A DNA stretch of 64,000 bases from contig DHVZ01000033.1 of the NCBI GenBank assembly GCA_002412925.1, positions 38,888 to 102,887 of the forward strand. The letters run 5' to 3'. How positions within the stretch are numbered: the first letter of the stretch is position 1; the number at the start of each line of letters is the position of its first letter. A program made the position numbers and the translations under genes. This document shows, piece by piece, positions 32,484 through 42,510 of this stretch. The stretch comes from Anaerolineales bacterium UBA5195 (GTDB taxonomy: Bacteria; Chloroflexota; Anaerolineae; Anaerolineales; Villigracilaceae). The notes under the pieces are model-generated. The model ran no database searches and was not told where the DNA came from. It saw only the letters and a program-made list of their open reading frames with translations.

Positions 32484-33796
32484 AATTTTCCCTCACGACC
32501 TCTTTTGCCAGGCTGACGCTCCTGACTCTCCTGGCGGTCTTCCTGTTGACCGTTGGCGGGCGCTTAGTGGCCCTGGATGGGAATAGCGCCGCCTGCGCCG
32601 CCTGGCCGGTTTGTGTGCCGATTGGCGTCGCGGGATGGGCGCAGCTCTTTCACCGTTTGACTGTAGGGTTGAGCGCCGTGCTGGTGCTGGCTCTGCTTTT
32701 CGAGGCCTGGCGCGCCCAGCGGGATCATCGCCTGCTCCTGCCCCTTACCACGCTGACGGCGGTTCTGTTCTTTGCCCAGGCTTTTGTGGGCGCAATTCAA
32801 GTTGTCCGGGGTTTTCTGGTCTATTTGACGGTGATGCACTCGCTGACAGCCGTTGCGCTGTGGGTGGCGCTGGCAGGGCTGGTGCTGGCCGCGGGTTTTT
32901 ACGCCAGGGAGGCCGTGGCATTCCCGCCCCTGGATCTGCGCCAGCGCTTGAAGGATTTCCTGACCCTGACCAAGCCGATCATTGTCCTGCTCCTGCTGGT
33001 GACGACCCTGGCCGGAATGGTGGCGGGCGGCAAAGCCTGGCCTTCGCTTTCCATCGCCTTCTGGACACTCCTGGGCGGCGCGCTGGCCGCGGGTGGTTCC
33101 GGCGCGGTCAACCAGTACATCGACCGTGACCTCGATAAAAACATGCAGCGCACTGCCAGGCGCCCGCTGGCTGCCGGGCGGATGACCCCCGCCGAAGGGC
33201 TGTCCTTCGGGTTGGCGCTCTGTATTGCCAGTTTTTACATCCTGGCAGGTTACGTCAATTTATTGGCGGCCTTCCTCTCCCTGGCCGGGATTTTCTACTA
33301 CGTTTTCCTGTACAGTCTCTGGCTAAAAAAAGCGACCGTTCAGAATATCGTCATCGGCGGCGGGGCGGGAGCCATCCCTCCGCTGGTTGGCTGGGCTGCG
33401 GCAACGGGTTCTCTCTCCATCCCGGCCTGGATACTGTTCCTGATCGTCTTCATGTGGACTCCGCCGCATTTCTGGGCGCTGGCGATTGTGCGCCGCAAGG
33501 ATTATGAAAAAGCGGGCGTACCGATGCTGCCGGTCATTCGCGGCGAGGCTGAAGCCCGCAAACAAGTCCTGATTTACACCCTCGAACTGGTCGCTGTGAC
33601 CTTCCTGCTCCCGATATTCAACTATACCGGGCTGGTTTATCTCGTTTCGGCGGCGATCCTTGGCGGGCTGCTGCTCTATTTTGCCTGGCGCGTCTACAAA
33701 GTGTCGGGCAATAAAGTCGCCTGGACGATGTACCGTTACTCGAGTATGTACCTGATGTTCCTGTTCCTGGCCCTGGTGGTGGATGCGCTGGTGTGA
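32480..33796 (+). CDS. ctaB: Half-CtaA domain fused to protoheme IX farnesyltransferase CtaB
   Basis: A 438-residue protein. Residues 1-145 form four helices resembling one half of heme A synthase, with CAAWPVC (Cys39-Cys45), FHRLTVG (His58) and VMHSLTAVALW. Residues about 150-438 are the UbiA-type heme O synthase: LTLTKPIIVLLLLVT, the Asp-rich NQYIDRDLDKNMQRTARRPL, WTPPHFWALAI and KDYEKAGVPMLPV. CtaB farnesylates heme B to heme O. The fused half domain may channel heme or be an alternative heme A synthase half; a complete CtaA is encoded at 13414. It is the last gene of the operon. Confidence 0.9.
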   Translation: MKFSLTTSFARLTLLTLLAVFLLTVGGRLVALDGNSAACAAWPVCVPIGVAGWAQLFHRLTVGLSAVLVLALLFEAWRAQRDHRLLLPLTTLTAVLFFAQAFVGAIQVVRGFLVYLTVMHSLTAVALWVALAGLVLAAGFYAREAVAFPPLDLRQRLKDFLTLTKPIIVLLLLVTTLAGMVAGGKAWPSLSIAFWTLLGGALAAGGSGAVNQYIDRDLDKNMQRTARRPLAAGRMTPAEGLSFGLALCIASFYILAGYVNLLAAFLSLAGIFYYVFLYSLWLKKATVQNIVIGGGAGAIPPLVGWAAATGSLSIPAWILFLIVFMWTPPHFWALAIVRRKDYEKAGVPMLPVIRGEAEARKQVLIYTLELVAVTFLLPIFNYTGLVYLVSAAILGGLLLYFAWRVYKVSGNKVAWTMYRYSSMYLMFLFLALVVDALV

Positions 33797-33810
33797 CGAC
33801 TGAGTTTGAT

Positions 33811-33842
33811 CAAAAAACTTCCGGCTGACCGGAAGTTTTTTG
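33811..33842. terminator. Bidirectional rho-independent terminator
   Basis: A perfect 14-bp stem (33811-33824 with 33829-33842) containing AACTTCCGG, loop CTGA, with A- and T-runs at the ends. It closes the oxidase operon and also serves the convergent membrane-protein genes. Confidence 0.92.
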
Positions 33843-33877
33843 ATTCTTTGGAAACCCTGAAAACCCAGTTTTTTGTT

Positions 33878-35425
33878 TCAGCGTCTTTTGAAGATCGCCG
33901 CGCCTGGTGTTTCATACAGCAGCTGGTAATTTGCTTCCCGGTTCAAAAAGAGAATTAATGGCGCAATTAGGCCGGCTTCTTTACGAAGATAGACATAGTC
34001 GAATTCCAAACCGGTTGTTTTTGACCATGCCTCCAGGCAGGCGGCCTCCTGGCTGCGGCAGGCTTGCAAGGATTTGTAATTTTCCACCCGCCGCGCAAAA
34101 TTTCCGTCATTGAGCCATTCATAGCCAAAGACTGTCGCAACGCTGATCTGTCTGTTCAGGGCTGGAAACCACTCTGAAGTAGAATCGCGCAAAGGTTCTG
34201 TCCCGGTGAGAATGGCAAAGCGGCTCCCGGCAGGGATCTGCTCGTCCACCCAGCGAAACGTCTCCAGATCGCCGGTTGTCAGGGAAGTTGAGCGTACTTT
34301 TTCTGCAACATAATCAGCGGAAAAAATTCCATACAACAGGATGAAAGCCAAAAAACTGTAAGCGGTTATCTGGGTCTTGAATTTTGGCAGCGCGCCATCC
34401 GAGAGTTTCATCCCCAGGACAGGCAGGAGCATTTGATCCAACGCGTATCCAGCCGAACAAGCCAGCGGGAGCATCATGTAAAGCGTCCCGCCGCGCGGTT
34501 CGATCAAGTGTGCGCCAAAGATCCAGGCAGGGAAAAAAGCTTTTTTGTCGAAGAGCAGCCCAAAGAAACCGACCAGCCCCAAAACGGCGAACAGGCTCAG
34601 GAAAGGCTCGTCGCTGAAGGAAAAGCGGAAGAAGATGATCAGGCCGACAAGCGGGTTGTAAGAATCCTGCCCCGCGGCGGCGCGGGCAGCTTCGAAGGGA
34701 GCCAGACCATGCCGGGCAAGCACCAATCCCCACCAGGGGGCGGTCGACGCCAGGATAACGGCGGCGCAGGCCAAAAGGGAGAAAAATCCCTTTCGGGAAC
34801 GGTCAAAAAACAGGTAAAGCAATAACCCGCCAATCGCGGTATGAACGGCCGCTTCAGGATGCGCATAGACAATAAGGATACTGAAAATTATTAGTCCAGC
34901 CAGGTTCTTGAGCAAGTGCTGGTTAAAATAGCGCTTTGCCTGCCATAAGGCCAGGATGGCAAACAAAAGCCCGAAAGAACGGGTGATTCCACCGCCCATG
35001 ATGACCCAATCGAAGGCCCTCGGCAGCAGGGCAAAGGCCAGGGTGGCATATCCCGCAGTTTCACGAGTTCTTGAAAGTTCCCTGGCCATCAGGTAAAAGG
35101 CGGGAATGGTCAGGGTGCTGACTACGGCAGGCAAAATCCTGACAAGATCAAACAGGCTGACGCCCAAAAGCGCGTGAAGAATTCCGGTGAGATAAAAAGC
35201 CAGGGGAGGGTAGGCAAACGGGATTTCGGCAAGATTGTATGAGGAGACTGCGGGAAGCGCAAAATTGTTTTTCACGAGATCCATGCTCAACGCGTAAAAC
35301 AGCCCGCCATCGTTGAGGGGGGCGGGGGAAGCCAAAACTGCCTGAATCCGGATTGCGCCCCCAATCAGCGTGGCGAAAAGAACGACCCCGCTTGCAAACA
35401 GCCCTGTTTTTTTCTGCATTGCCAT
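33878..35425 (-). CDS. Polytopic membrane protein, GT-C glycosyltransferase-like
   Basis: A 515-residue protein with about eleven helices and a periplasmic C-terminal domain. PLNDGGLFYALSMDLVKN after the first helix resembles the acidic loop of GT-C transferases, followed by YPPLAFYLTGIL. The C-terminal region (QIPAGSRFAILTGTEP; STSEWFPALNRQ; LEFDYVYLRKEAG) closely matches the truncated protein at 63595-64000, a paralog. It ends 36 bases from the terminator at 33811. The lipid-linked sugar donor and acceptor are unknown. Confidence 0.72.
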   Translation of the reverse strand: MAMQKKTGLFASGVVLFATLIGGAIRIQAVLASPAPLNDGGLFYALSMDLVKNNFALPAVSSYNLAEIPFAYPPLAFYLTGILHALLGVSLFDLVRILPAVVSTLTIPAFYLMARELSRTRETAGYATLAFALLPRAFDWVIMGGGITRSFGLLFAILALWQAKRYFNQHLLKNLAGLIIFSILIVYAHPEAAVHTAIGGLLLYLFFDRSRKGFFSLLACAAVILASTAPWWGLVLARHGLAPFEAARAAAGQDSYNPLVGLIIFFRFSFSDEPFLSLFAVLGLVGFFGLLFDKKAFFPAWIFGAHLIEPRGGTLYMMLPLACSAGYALDQMLLPVLGMKLSDGALPKFKTQITAYSFLAFILLYGIFSADYVAEKVRSTSLTTGDLETFRWVDEQIPAGSRFAILTGTEPLRDSTSEWFPALNRQISVATVFGYEWLNDGNFARRVENYKSLQACRSQEAACLEAWSKTTGLEFDYVYLRKEAGLIAPLILFLNREANYQLLYETPGAAIFKRR

Positions 35426-35448
35426 CTCCGCGATTTTGTTCTGGGTGA

Positions 35449-36912
35449 TTAGCGCTTATAAACCACTGCTGTACTGTCTCGATAGATTTCCTGCCAGCCT
35501 TCGGCGGCCAGCGCGCCCGCCAGCGGCCAATCGGCATTCACCAGGGCCCAGCGGACTTCATACGCGTCTAAAATCCCTTGCCAGCCGGGCGCCAGCGTGA
35601 TGACCCGCTCATATTTGCGGATAAAGGCCTCGCCGTAAACATCGCCCTGGCTGTCGATAAAAACTTTCTTTTCTGGCAGTTTCAAACTCAAGTAGCCGCC
35701 CCAATCAAAAGGATTGAACATCTCACCTGCCTGCGGATGCGTTTGCAGCCATTTGACCGCCTCCACCGGGAAAAAAGCCGGGGAAAAACGCTGCGCCTGT
35801 CCCAGTGGCGTGGCTGCCAGCGCAAAAATTCCCAGGATTACAGTTAAAAGCGGCCAGGCGAATCCCGATAAACGCGATTCGATGGCCGCGAAAAGTGACT
35901 CATACCGTTTAACCAGCGGCACGGCCAGGCTGCCCGTCAGCGTGGTTGCCAGTAAATAAGGCGCTGCCACCCCGTAAAAGTGGATGTTTCGCGCCGAGAG
36001 CAGCGTGAGCGCCGAGAAAATTGCCAGGGTGATGGCCTGCCCGGCGGAGAGTTTCTCCCGTTTCATGGCGAGCAGGAAAAGCGAAAATGCGAAAAAAGCC
36101 AGCAGAACCAGGAATTTCGGGTTTGCAAAATCGGGCGGGATGGTTTCGTCAGTATGCGACATTAAATATTCGTTGCCCAGCCAACCCGTGACGGTGCCCC
36201 AGGCCCGCACGCTAATCGGATTCAAGAGCGTAACCAGCACTGACCAGCCTGCCGCCATCCCCAGGCGTTTCCCCGTTTGGATGGGGGCTGCCTCGCGGTT
36301 GAACAGGAAACCCCAGACCCAGCCGGCCAGGTATGCCCCGGTTACCAAAAGCCCTGAAATATATTCGCCGTGAATATTATTCCAGACCAACATCAGCGCC
36401 GGAAAATACCAGAGGCGCACTTTCCTGCCGTGTGCCAGCGCATCGGTCCATACCAGCCAGAGAGCAAATAAAAGCATGGTGAAGATATGCGGGCGGACAA
36501 TCCAATGCAGGGAGGTGAGAGCCGCTCCCCAGGCAACGAGGAAAAAAACGGGAAGCCTGACCCCTGCGCGGGAAACACTTTGAGTATAGATGATCGTAAA
36601 CGTCGCTGCCAGGGCTGTTGCTGAAAGAATGACCAGGCCCCGTTCATCGAAAACGAGATCGGCCAGGTAAAACAGCACGCCTGAAAGCCATTTGTGCGGC
36701 GCAAACGGCGCCCCGGGGACAGTGTGCGAGAAAATATCGTTGACCGGCGGCAGGTTTCCGGCCAGGACATAACGGCCAATTGCCAGATGGCGCGGCAGGT
36801 CGCCATCCTGGTTAAGCATGCGCGGGCCGAGTATCAGGGCAGCGGCAAAAATGCCCAGAAAGAGGATATCTTGAAAGCGGGGGAGCAGGTAACGTTTCAT
36901 CAATAGACTCAC
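35449..36912 (-). CDS. Polytopic membrane protein, GT-C-like
   Basis: A 487-residue protein with about ten helices. NQDGDLPRHLAIGRYVL in the first loop and HKWLSGVLFYLADLVFDERG are typical of GT-C-like proteins of Chloroflexota. SARNIHFYGVAAPYLL occurs mid-protein. The soluble C terminus has MFNPFDWGGYLSLKLPEKKV and FIDSQGDVYGEAF. It overlaps the upstream GT39-like gene by four bases and precedes another membrane protein by 24 bases, forming a three-gene unit. The substrate is unknown. Confidence 0.65.
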   Translation of the reverse strand: MSLLMKRYLLPRFQDILFLGIFAAALILGPRMLNQDGDLPRHLAIGRYVLAGNLPPVNDIFSHTVPGAPFAPHKWLSGVLFYLADLVFDERGLVILSATALAATFTIIYTQSVSRAGVRLPVFFLVAWGAALTSLHWIVRPHIFTMLLFALWLVWTDALAHGRKVRLWYFPALMLVWNNIHGEYISGLLVTGAYLAGWVWGFLFNREAAPIQTGKRLGMAAGWSVLVTLLNPISVRAWGTVTGWLGNEYLMSHTDETIPPDFANPKFLVLLAFFAFSLFLLAMKREKLSAGQAITLAIFSALTLLSARNIHFYGVAAPYLLATTLTGSLAVPLVKRYESLFAAIESRLSGFAWPLLTVILGIFALAATPLGQAQRFSPAFFPVEAVKWLQTHPQAGEMFNPFDWGGYLSLKLPEKKVFIDSQGDVYGEAFIRKYERVITLAPGWQGILDAYEVRWALVNADWPLAGALAAEGWQEIYRDSTAVVYKR

Positions 36913-38672
36913 TGGGATGGCTGCGGGATGGCTTGCCTGCGCAAGACAGAAATGAATTCCGGACTGAAAGGAAGCCAGCGATCGACCGGGTATCGGGTAA
37001 GCACTTCGAATTTTTTCAGAGGGCCAAGCGTGAGCAGGTAAGTATCCTGGTCAACGAACCATCTGGATTGTTCGGGTTTTGCGGGATTGGGCGTATTGGT
37101 AATTGAATAAAAATCATTGGGATCGTAGAGATACCAACCATTGAACTCATAGCCGCCATCGATCTCGCGCGGGGATCTGCCTTCCTGCAGGAGATTATTC
37201 AAAGCCTGCCATCTTGTGCGATTCCAGGCCAGGTAGTCATGCGTGGCGCCAACCGTGAAAATTCCCATCCCGATCAGGCCAACCAGAATGATGGGAAAGA
37301 CAATTTTATGATTAAAAAAGGTCTGGCTCCCCCAGGGTTCTGCCTGGATGACAAACAGAATGAATAACGGGAAAAGCGGGAGCAGATAACGGTCAAAAAA
37401 ACCGTACAGGACCATCGGCAATAAATACAGACTGATGGCGCTGAGCAGTAAAATCGTGAGCCACTCAGAGCTACCGGCGCTTCTTTTTTTTGAGATTTGC
37501 AGGATCGGCGCGATAAAAAAGTAGTAAATGAACAGGGTGGCCGTGAACGCGGCGATCATCTTTAGAAAAAACCAGAGGGCTTTTAAGGCAGGGGGGATCT
37601 CTGGATAGTTAATATTCTGAACCAGGGTGTCGTGAAGTGTGATTGGGCCGATCCCAAAATCGGCCAGGATATGGCCTGCGCCTCCCGTCAGGGGAATGTC
37701 AATCTGGTTTACGGTTAGTGACAATGACAATACCAGGAAAAGCACCAGAATGACAACGAGGACCAATCTCTTCTCAGAGACCGGCATTGTCTTCAGCCTG
37801 CGAAGAAACAAGGGAATCAGCAGGATGGAGGCAAACAGGCTGATGAAAACGATGGAAATGAGCAGGTTGGAACTGAAGTTGCGCAGAAGCAGGCCATGGT
37901 TTTTTGAGAAAACCAGCTCCTGCATGAGGCTGAATTTTAGATTCAGAATGGGTGAGGTGCGCTGGCTCCATTCAAGCCAGAGTGCATAAAAGCTGTTCAG
38001 TGCAATTCCCAGCAGGGCCGGCGCCAGCGCCTTAATTAGATTAAGTTTACTAACTCCCTTTCGCGCCAGGTAAGCGCATCCAAATGCCACGGGAAAGACA
38101 ACCCCCAGTTGCCGAATCAGGATACTGAGATATACCCAGGCATAGCCAAAGACAACCCACCTGGTTTGCTCTTGCTGCTGCCCCCTGATAAAAAAATAAA
38201 ACCCCAGCATGATTGCGGTAAAAAAAGGAACATCGGTCATATAGGTGTTGGAAAGCCCAAAATAAATTGGATTTAATGCAATGATGAGGGCGCCTAAAAG
38301 CGCAATTGGCCGGTTTGGCGTCATTTCCCTGATCAACCCGTAGACAATTAAGACACCCACCAGCCCCAAAACCAGCGTGGATAGGCGCAGGGCTGTAAAG
38401 GAAAAGCCAAAGGGCAGGCAAAATAAGGCCCCCCAATAGACCAGCGCAACCAGGTTCGAACTGGAATGGCCTCCCGCCAGCGTGAACTGCCCTGTTTCAA
38501 GGAGCGTCCTGACCGCCCGGGCGTGGACCCAATCATCATTGAGCGGAAATTCCCCAGAAGGATTGACCAGCAAGACCGCGATGAACCAGAGCAAGGTCAG
38601 GAAAATAAGGTTGCCCTTGTCGTTTTTGCCGAAGCGGTCAAATGGCGCAGTAAGGCTTGAAATGGATTGCAT
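36909..38672 (-). CDS. Glycosyltransferase family 39-like membrane protein
   Basis: A 587-residue protein with about eleven to twelve helices. EFPLNDDWVHARAVRTLLET after helix one carries the Asp-Asp pair of GT39/PMT-type transferases. GLSNTYMTDVPFFTAIML is the second conserved loop. The C-terminal soluble part has WYLYDPNDFYSITN. Such enzymes move sugars from polyprenyl phosphates to proteins or lipids on the outer face of the membrane. It is the first gene of the minus-strand group at 33.9-38.7 kb. Confidence 0.78.
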   Translation of the reverse strand: MQSISSLTAPFDRFGKNDKGNLIFLTLLWFIAVLLVNPSGEFPLNDDWVHARAVRTLLETGQFTLAGGHSSSNLVALVYWGALFCLPFGFSFTALRLSTLVLGLVGVLIVYGLIREMTPNRPIALLGALIIALNPIYFGLSNTYMTDVPFFTAIMLGFYFFIRGQQQEQTRWVVFGYAWVYLSILIRQLGVVFPVAFGCAYLARKGVSKLNLIKALAPALLGIALNSFYALWLEWSQRTSPILNLKFSLMQELVFSKNHGLLLRNFSSNLLISIVFISLFASILLIPLFLRRLKTMPVSEKRLVLVVILVLFLVLSLSLTVNQIDIPLTGGAGHILADFGIGPITLHDTLVQNINYPEIPPALKALWFFLKMIAAFTATLFIYYFFIAPILQISKKRSAGSSEWLTILLLSAISLYLLPMVLYGFFDRYLLPLFPLFILFVIQAEPWGSQTFFNHKIVFPIILVGLIGMGIFTVGATHDYLAWNRTRWQALNNLLQEGRSPREIDGGYEFNGWYLYDPNDFYSITNTPNPAKPEQSRWFVDQDTYLLTLGPLKKFEVLTRYPVDRWLPFSPEFISVLRRQAIPQPSQ

Positions 38673-38805
38673 CCTTCGTCCTCAACTTTGTCCAGGGATG
38701 ATTGTCTGAAGGGCTTGCAAAAAAACTGTTCTGCGCTTGCCTGGCGTGGCCTGGTCACGTAATTCCAATCGGGAAAATCAACAGCCTTCCCTATTTTAAA
38801 CGATA

Positions 38806-38830
38806 GTCCCGGCAGTTGAACTGCCGGGAC
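38806..38830 (-). terminator. Terminator hairpin after the sigma factor gene
   Basis: GTCCCGGCAG (38806-38815) pairs with CTGCCGGGAC (38821-38830) across a TTGAA loop, 14 bases beyond the sigma gene stop. On minus it is followed by TATCGTTTAAAA, a weak T tract. Confidence 0.7.
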
Positions 38831-38843
38831 ATCGACATTTTAA

Positions 38844-40049
<1,206 letters not shown>

Positions 40050-40085
40050 TCGTTTTTCCTGTCTATTATTCATAAGGTCAAAAAC

Positions 40086-40114
40086 AGAATACTCTCTTTC
40101 GGGAGTTAATTCAA
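40086..40114 (-). promoter_or_regulatory. Sigma factor gene promoter
   Basis: On minus, -35 TTGAAT (40114-40109), a 17-base spacer and -10 TATTCT (40091-40086). The predicted start near 40079 leaves a leader of about 30 bases before ATG 40049. Confidence 0.6.
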
Positions 40115-40151
40115 TACCCAGAGTAAATCTTGCAGAGCTGTTAGTTTTAGT

Positions 40152-40250
40152 GCTTCACAAAAGTTGGAAGAATTTCCGATTTTGGGTGGGTGGTGAGCGC
40201 AAGCCACCATCCACCCAAAATCGGGTTTCTCCGAGATATTGCGATAGCTG
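40152..40250 (-). repeat. Dispersed intergenic repeat, copy 3, with a long internal hairpin
   Basis: On minus it reads CGCAATATCTCGGAGAAA, a hairpin, then CACCCAAAATCGGAAATTC and TTCCAACTTTTGTGAAG. The hairpin has 20-base arms (40176-40195 with 40205-40224, one mismatch) built from CCGATTTTGGGTGG and its complement. It lies between the DUF4340 gene end and the sigma factor promoter and may act as a terminator. Confidence 0.65.
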
Positions 40251-40269
40251 TGGATTGCAGGCAAAAAAC

Positions 40270-40914
40270 TCAGGGTTTTGTTGTTGGCGTCACGCCGGGC
40301 TCAGGCGTGGTCTCCGGTAAAACCGTCGGGATGGGTGTTTCTGTCGCTGGAGCGGGCGACGGGGTGGTCGTTTGCAGGAATGGCGGTTCGATCACCAGGG
40401 TTGCCAGGGTATCCAGCGCATACTTATCGATGACCACCAGGCTGCCATCGCCGGCCTGGACGTAGTAGCCGCTCTGGGTCGCGGTCGGAGCACCGACCTT
40501 GAAGGTGTAGGGCGAGCCATCCGCGAGGACCAGCGAGACGGTGTAGGCCGGGGGTGTCAATCCCATCCCTGCCAGGTCGGACGAATTTTCCAACCTGGTC
40601 ACCACCCGCAGGGCCAGTACACTCTGGGCAACTGATTCGGCGAACTCCTGGTTGGCCGGGGCCTCCTCACCTGCAGTGACAAGCCAGATCCCGCCAGCCT
40701 GCCTCAAGACCACTGTTTTACCGTCAGCATCCTGGACAGCAATCTGGCTAACCGGCCCCTGGTCTGGCTTGACCAGGTTTGGAAGAACGGGCGGCGCAGT
40801 TGCGGTACTGGTTGCAAGCGCCTGTTTGATTACATTTCCCGGCCTTTGCAGATACCAGTACAAAAGCCCGAGGGCTGCCAGCAAAACCAGCAGCACAAGC
40901 GTGGAGCGCCGCAT
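40270..40914 (-). CDS. DUF4340 domain protein of the Gld-type ABC operon
   Basis: A 214-residue protein with an N-terminal anchor helix (about 4-22), a beta-rich extracytoplasmic domain of the DUF4340 type (VSQIAVQDADGKTVVLRQAG; WLVTAGEEAPANQE; YTFKVGAPTATQSGYYVQ) and a Pro/Thr-rich tail (TTTPSPAPATETPIPTV...). DUF4340 proteins regularly follow GldG-like subunits in ABC operons of unknown substrate. AGGAGAGG lies before ATG 40914. Confidence 0.78.
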   Translation of the reverse strand: MRRSTLVLLVLLAALGLLYWYLQRPGNVIKQALATSTATAPPVLPNLVKPDQGPVSQIAVQDADGKTVVLRQAGGIWLVTAGEEAPANQEFAESVAQSVLALRVVTRLENSSDLAGMGLTPPAYTVSLVLADGSPYTFKVGAPTATQSGYYVQAGDGSLVVIDKYALDTLATLVIEPPFLQTTTPSPAPATETPIPTVLPETTPEPGVTPTTKP

Positions 40915-40917
40915 CGC

Positions 40918-42510
40918 CTAACCTCTCCTGCGTCGTGAGTACCAGGCGGCAAGGCCCCCTGCGATGACCAGCAGTGGGATGATGCAGATGGAGGTCAGGA
41001 TGGCACCGATCAAGCCCAGGGTTCCCGGCGGGTTGAATGTGCGCAGCGTATTGTTTTTGGGAGTCAGGCTGATCAGGTTTTCTTGCTGCGTAGCCCAATC
41101 GATGGCGTTGACCAGGATATCCCCGTTACCCCGCTGGTAGAGTGAATCAGCGGCGAATTCGGAGTCTCCAAAGACGACCAGCCGTCCTTTGGTGGCGTAG
41201 TTTTCAGCTGCAACCGCCAGCGTCAATGGGCCTGGGTGGTCTTTCGCCTGGTCGAAGGAAACATCGTTGTTTTCAATCGAAGCCAGATCGGTCTCTCCCC
41301 AGGCATCCGGGTAGGATTGGGCCAGAGGCGTAAGGATGACTCCTTGCGGGGCGGTATCAGCCTTGAGGGATTGCGCCGTGAAAAAGCGCGAATTAACCCC
41401 GCGCATTTTGGCTGTGACCGGGTGCTGGCCGTAGCTCAACGGATCTGCGTAGACCAGCAGGGGCGGGTTGGCGCTCGGGTCTAGCAGTACATTGTTTTCG
41501 AATGCAATGCCCCATTTCTCCAGCAGGCCATCGAGGGTGTTGGGCGCCTCTCCAAATTTGGTTAATGGCAGCGGGTCTTGCATGACGATCAGCGCCCCGC
41601 CGTTCTCGAGGTAGGTCTCGAGCAGTTTGACTTCATCTTGGGTTAGCGGGAGCTGCAGCCCGGCGATCACAACCGCCTTGGCGTCATCGGGAACTTTGCC
41701 AGCATTCCCGGTATTCAGGGTCTTGACGGTGTAATTTTTATTTTCGAGGGTGCGTTTTACCAGGGTATAGGCAGCCTCACCAGATTGTTCAAGGTCCGCT
41801 TCGCCGTGTCCGGTCGTAAAATACACCGCTAGCTGCATGGGGTTTGTAACTTTTACAATCGCCGAGGCCAGCCCTTCTTCATCGAGCAGGCTGACTTCTT
41901 GCTTGTTCCCCGCCATGTGAAGCACGGTGGTTCCATCGCGGGAGATGCCATCCTGTTGGGCAGCTACCGGGTTGGAAATCGGATCGATAAACTCGTAGTC
42001 GAAATTGGCGCCCCCGAATTGCTTGAAGTGCTCGAGCGTTTTCCGCGCCGAGGCGGTATCCAGTTGTGGGGAATAGTAAGCTTTTGCCACCACCGCGCCA
42101 GGGAGGTTTTTGAGAAGCTCAACGGTCTCAGGGGCCAGTGTATTGGCCTGGTCTTCTGTCAAATCCCAGCTTTTAGGGTTTTGATAGGCCAGCAGGTTGA
42201 CGAAGAAGAGAATCCCCAGGAATGCCAGGAGCATGATGATGGCGTTGCTGCCATACTGCACCTGGCGGCCGACCAGGAATTTCCTGGCGTGTTCTGGGTC
42301 AAAGAGAACGGCAAGCGCCAGACCGAGCACAAAAACACTCAGGCTGATCCACATGCCGCGCTCGAGCAGTTGCGGGTCGGGCAGTTGGAAAAGCCTGGCA
42401 GCGGCCAGCGCTTTTACCAGGATAAGGCCCAGGAAAGCCAGAACCGCCAGGAGCGATAAAACCAGTCCAAAGGGCGCAAAACGACGCAGGTCGGTGTTCA
42501 TTAGCGCCAC
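40918..42510 (-). CDS. GldG-like ABC transporter auxiliary protein
   Basis: A 530-residue protein. Three N-terminal helices, including FGLVLSLLAVLAFLGLILV and FLGILFFVNLLAYQ, are followed by a large extracytoplasmic ABC_transp_aux/GldG domain. That domain includes VVAKAYYSPQLDTASARKTL, GEADLEQSGEAAYTLVKRTL and LIVMQDPLPLTKFGEAPN. A C-terminal helix (LGLIGAILTSICIIPLLVI) ends in a basic tail. It pairs with the permease at 42501 (10-base overlap). In Bacteroidota the Gld system supports gliding; in Chloroflexota its role is not established. Confidence 0.82.
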   Translation of the reverse strand: MALMNTDLRRFAPFGLVLSLLAVLAFLGLILVKALAAARLFQLPDPQLLERGMWISLSVFVLGLALAVLFDPEHARKFLVGRQVQYGSNAIIMLLAFLGILFFVNLLAYQNPKSWDLTEDQANTLAPETVELLKNLPGAVVAKAYYSPQLDTASARKTLEHFKQFGGANFDYEFIDPISNPVAAQQDGISRDGTTVLHMAGNKQEVSLLDEEGLASAIVKVTNPMQLAVYFTTGHGEADLEQSGEAAYTLVKRTLENKNYTVKTLNTGNAGKVPDDAKAVVIAGLQLPLTQDEVKLLETYLENGGALIVMQDPLPLTKFGEAPNTLDGLLEKWGIAFENNVLLDPSANPPLLVYADPLSYGQHPVTAKMRGVNSRFFTAQSLKADTAPQGVILTPLAQSYPDAWGETDLASIENNDVSFDQAKDHPGPLTLAVAAENYATKGRLVVFGDSEFAADSLYQRGNGDILVNAIDWATQQENLISLTPKNNTLRTFNPPGTLGLIGAILTSICIIPLLVIAGGLAAWYSRRRRG

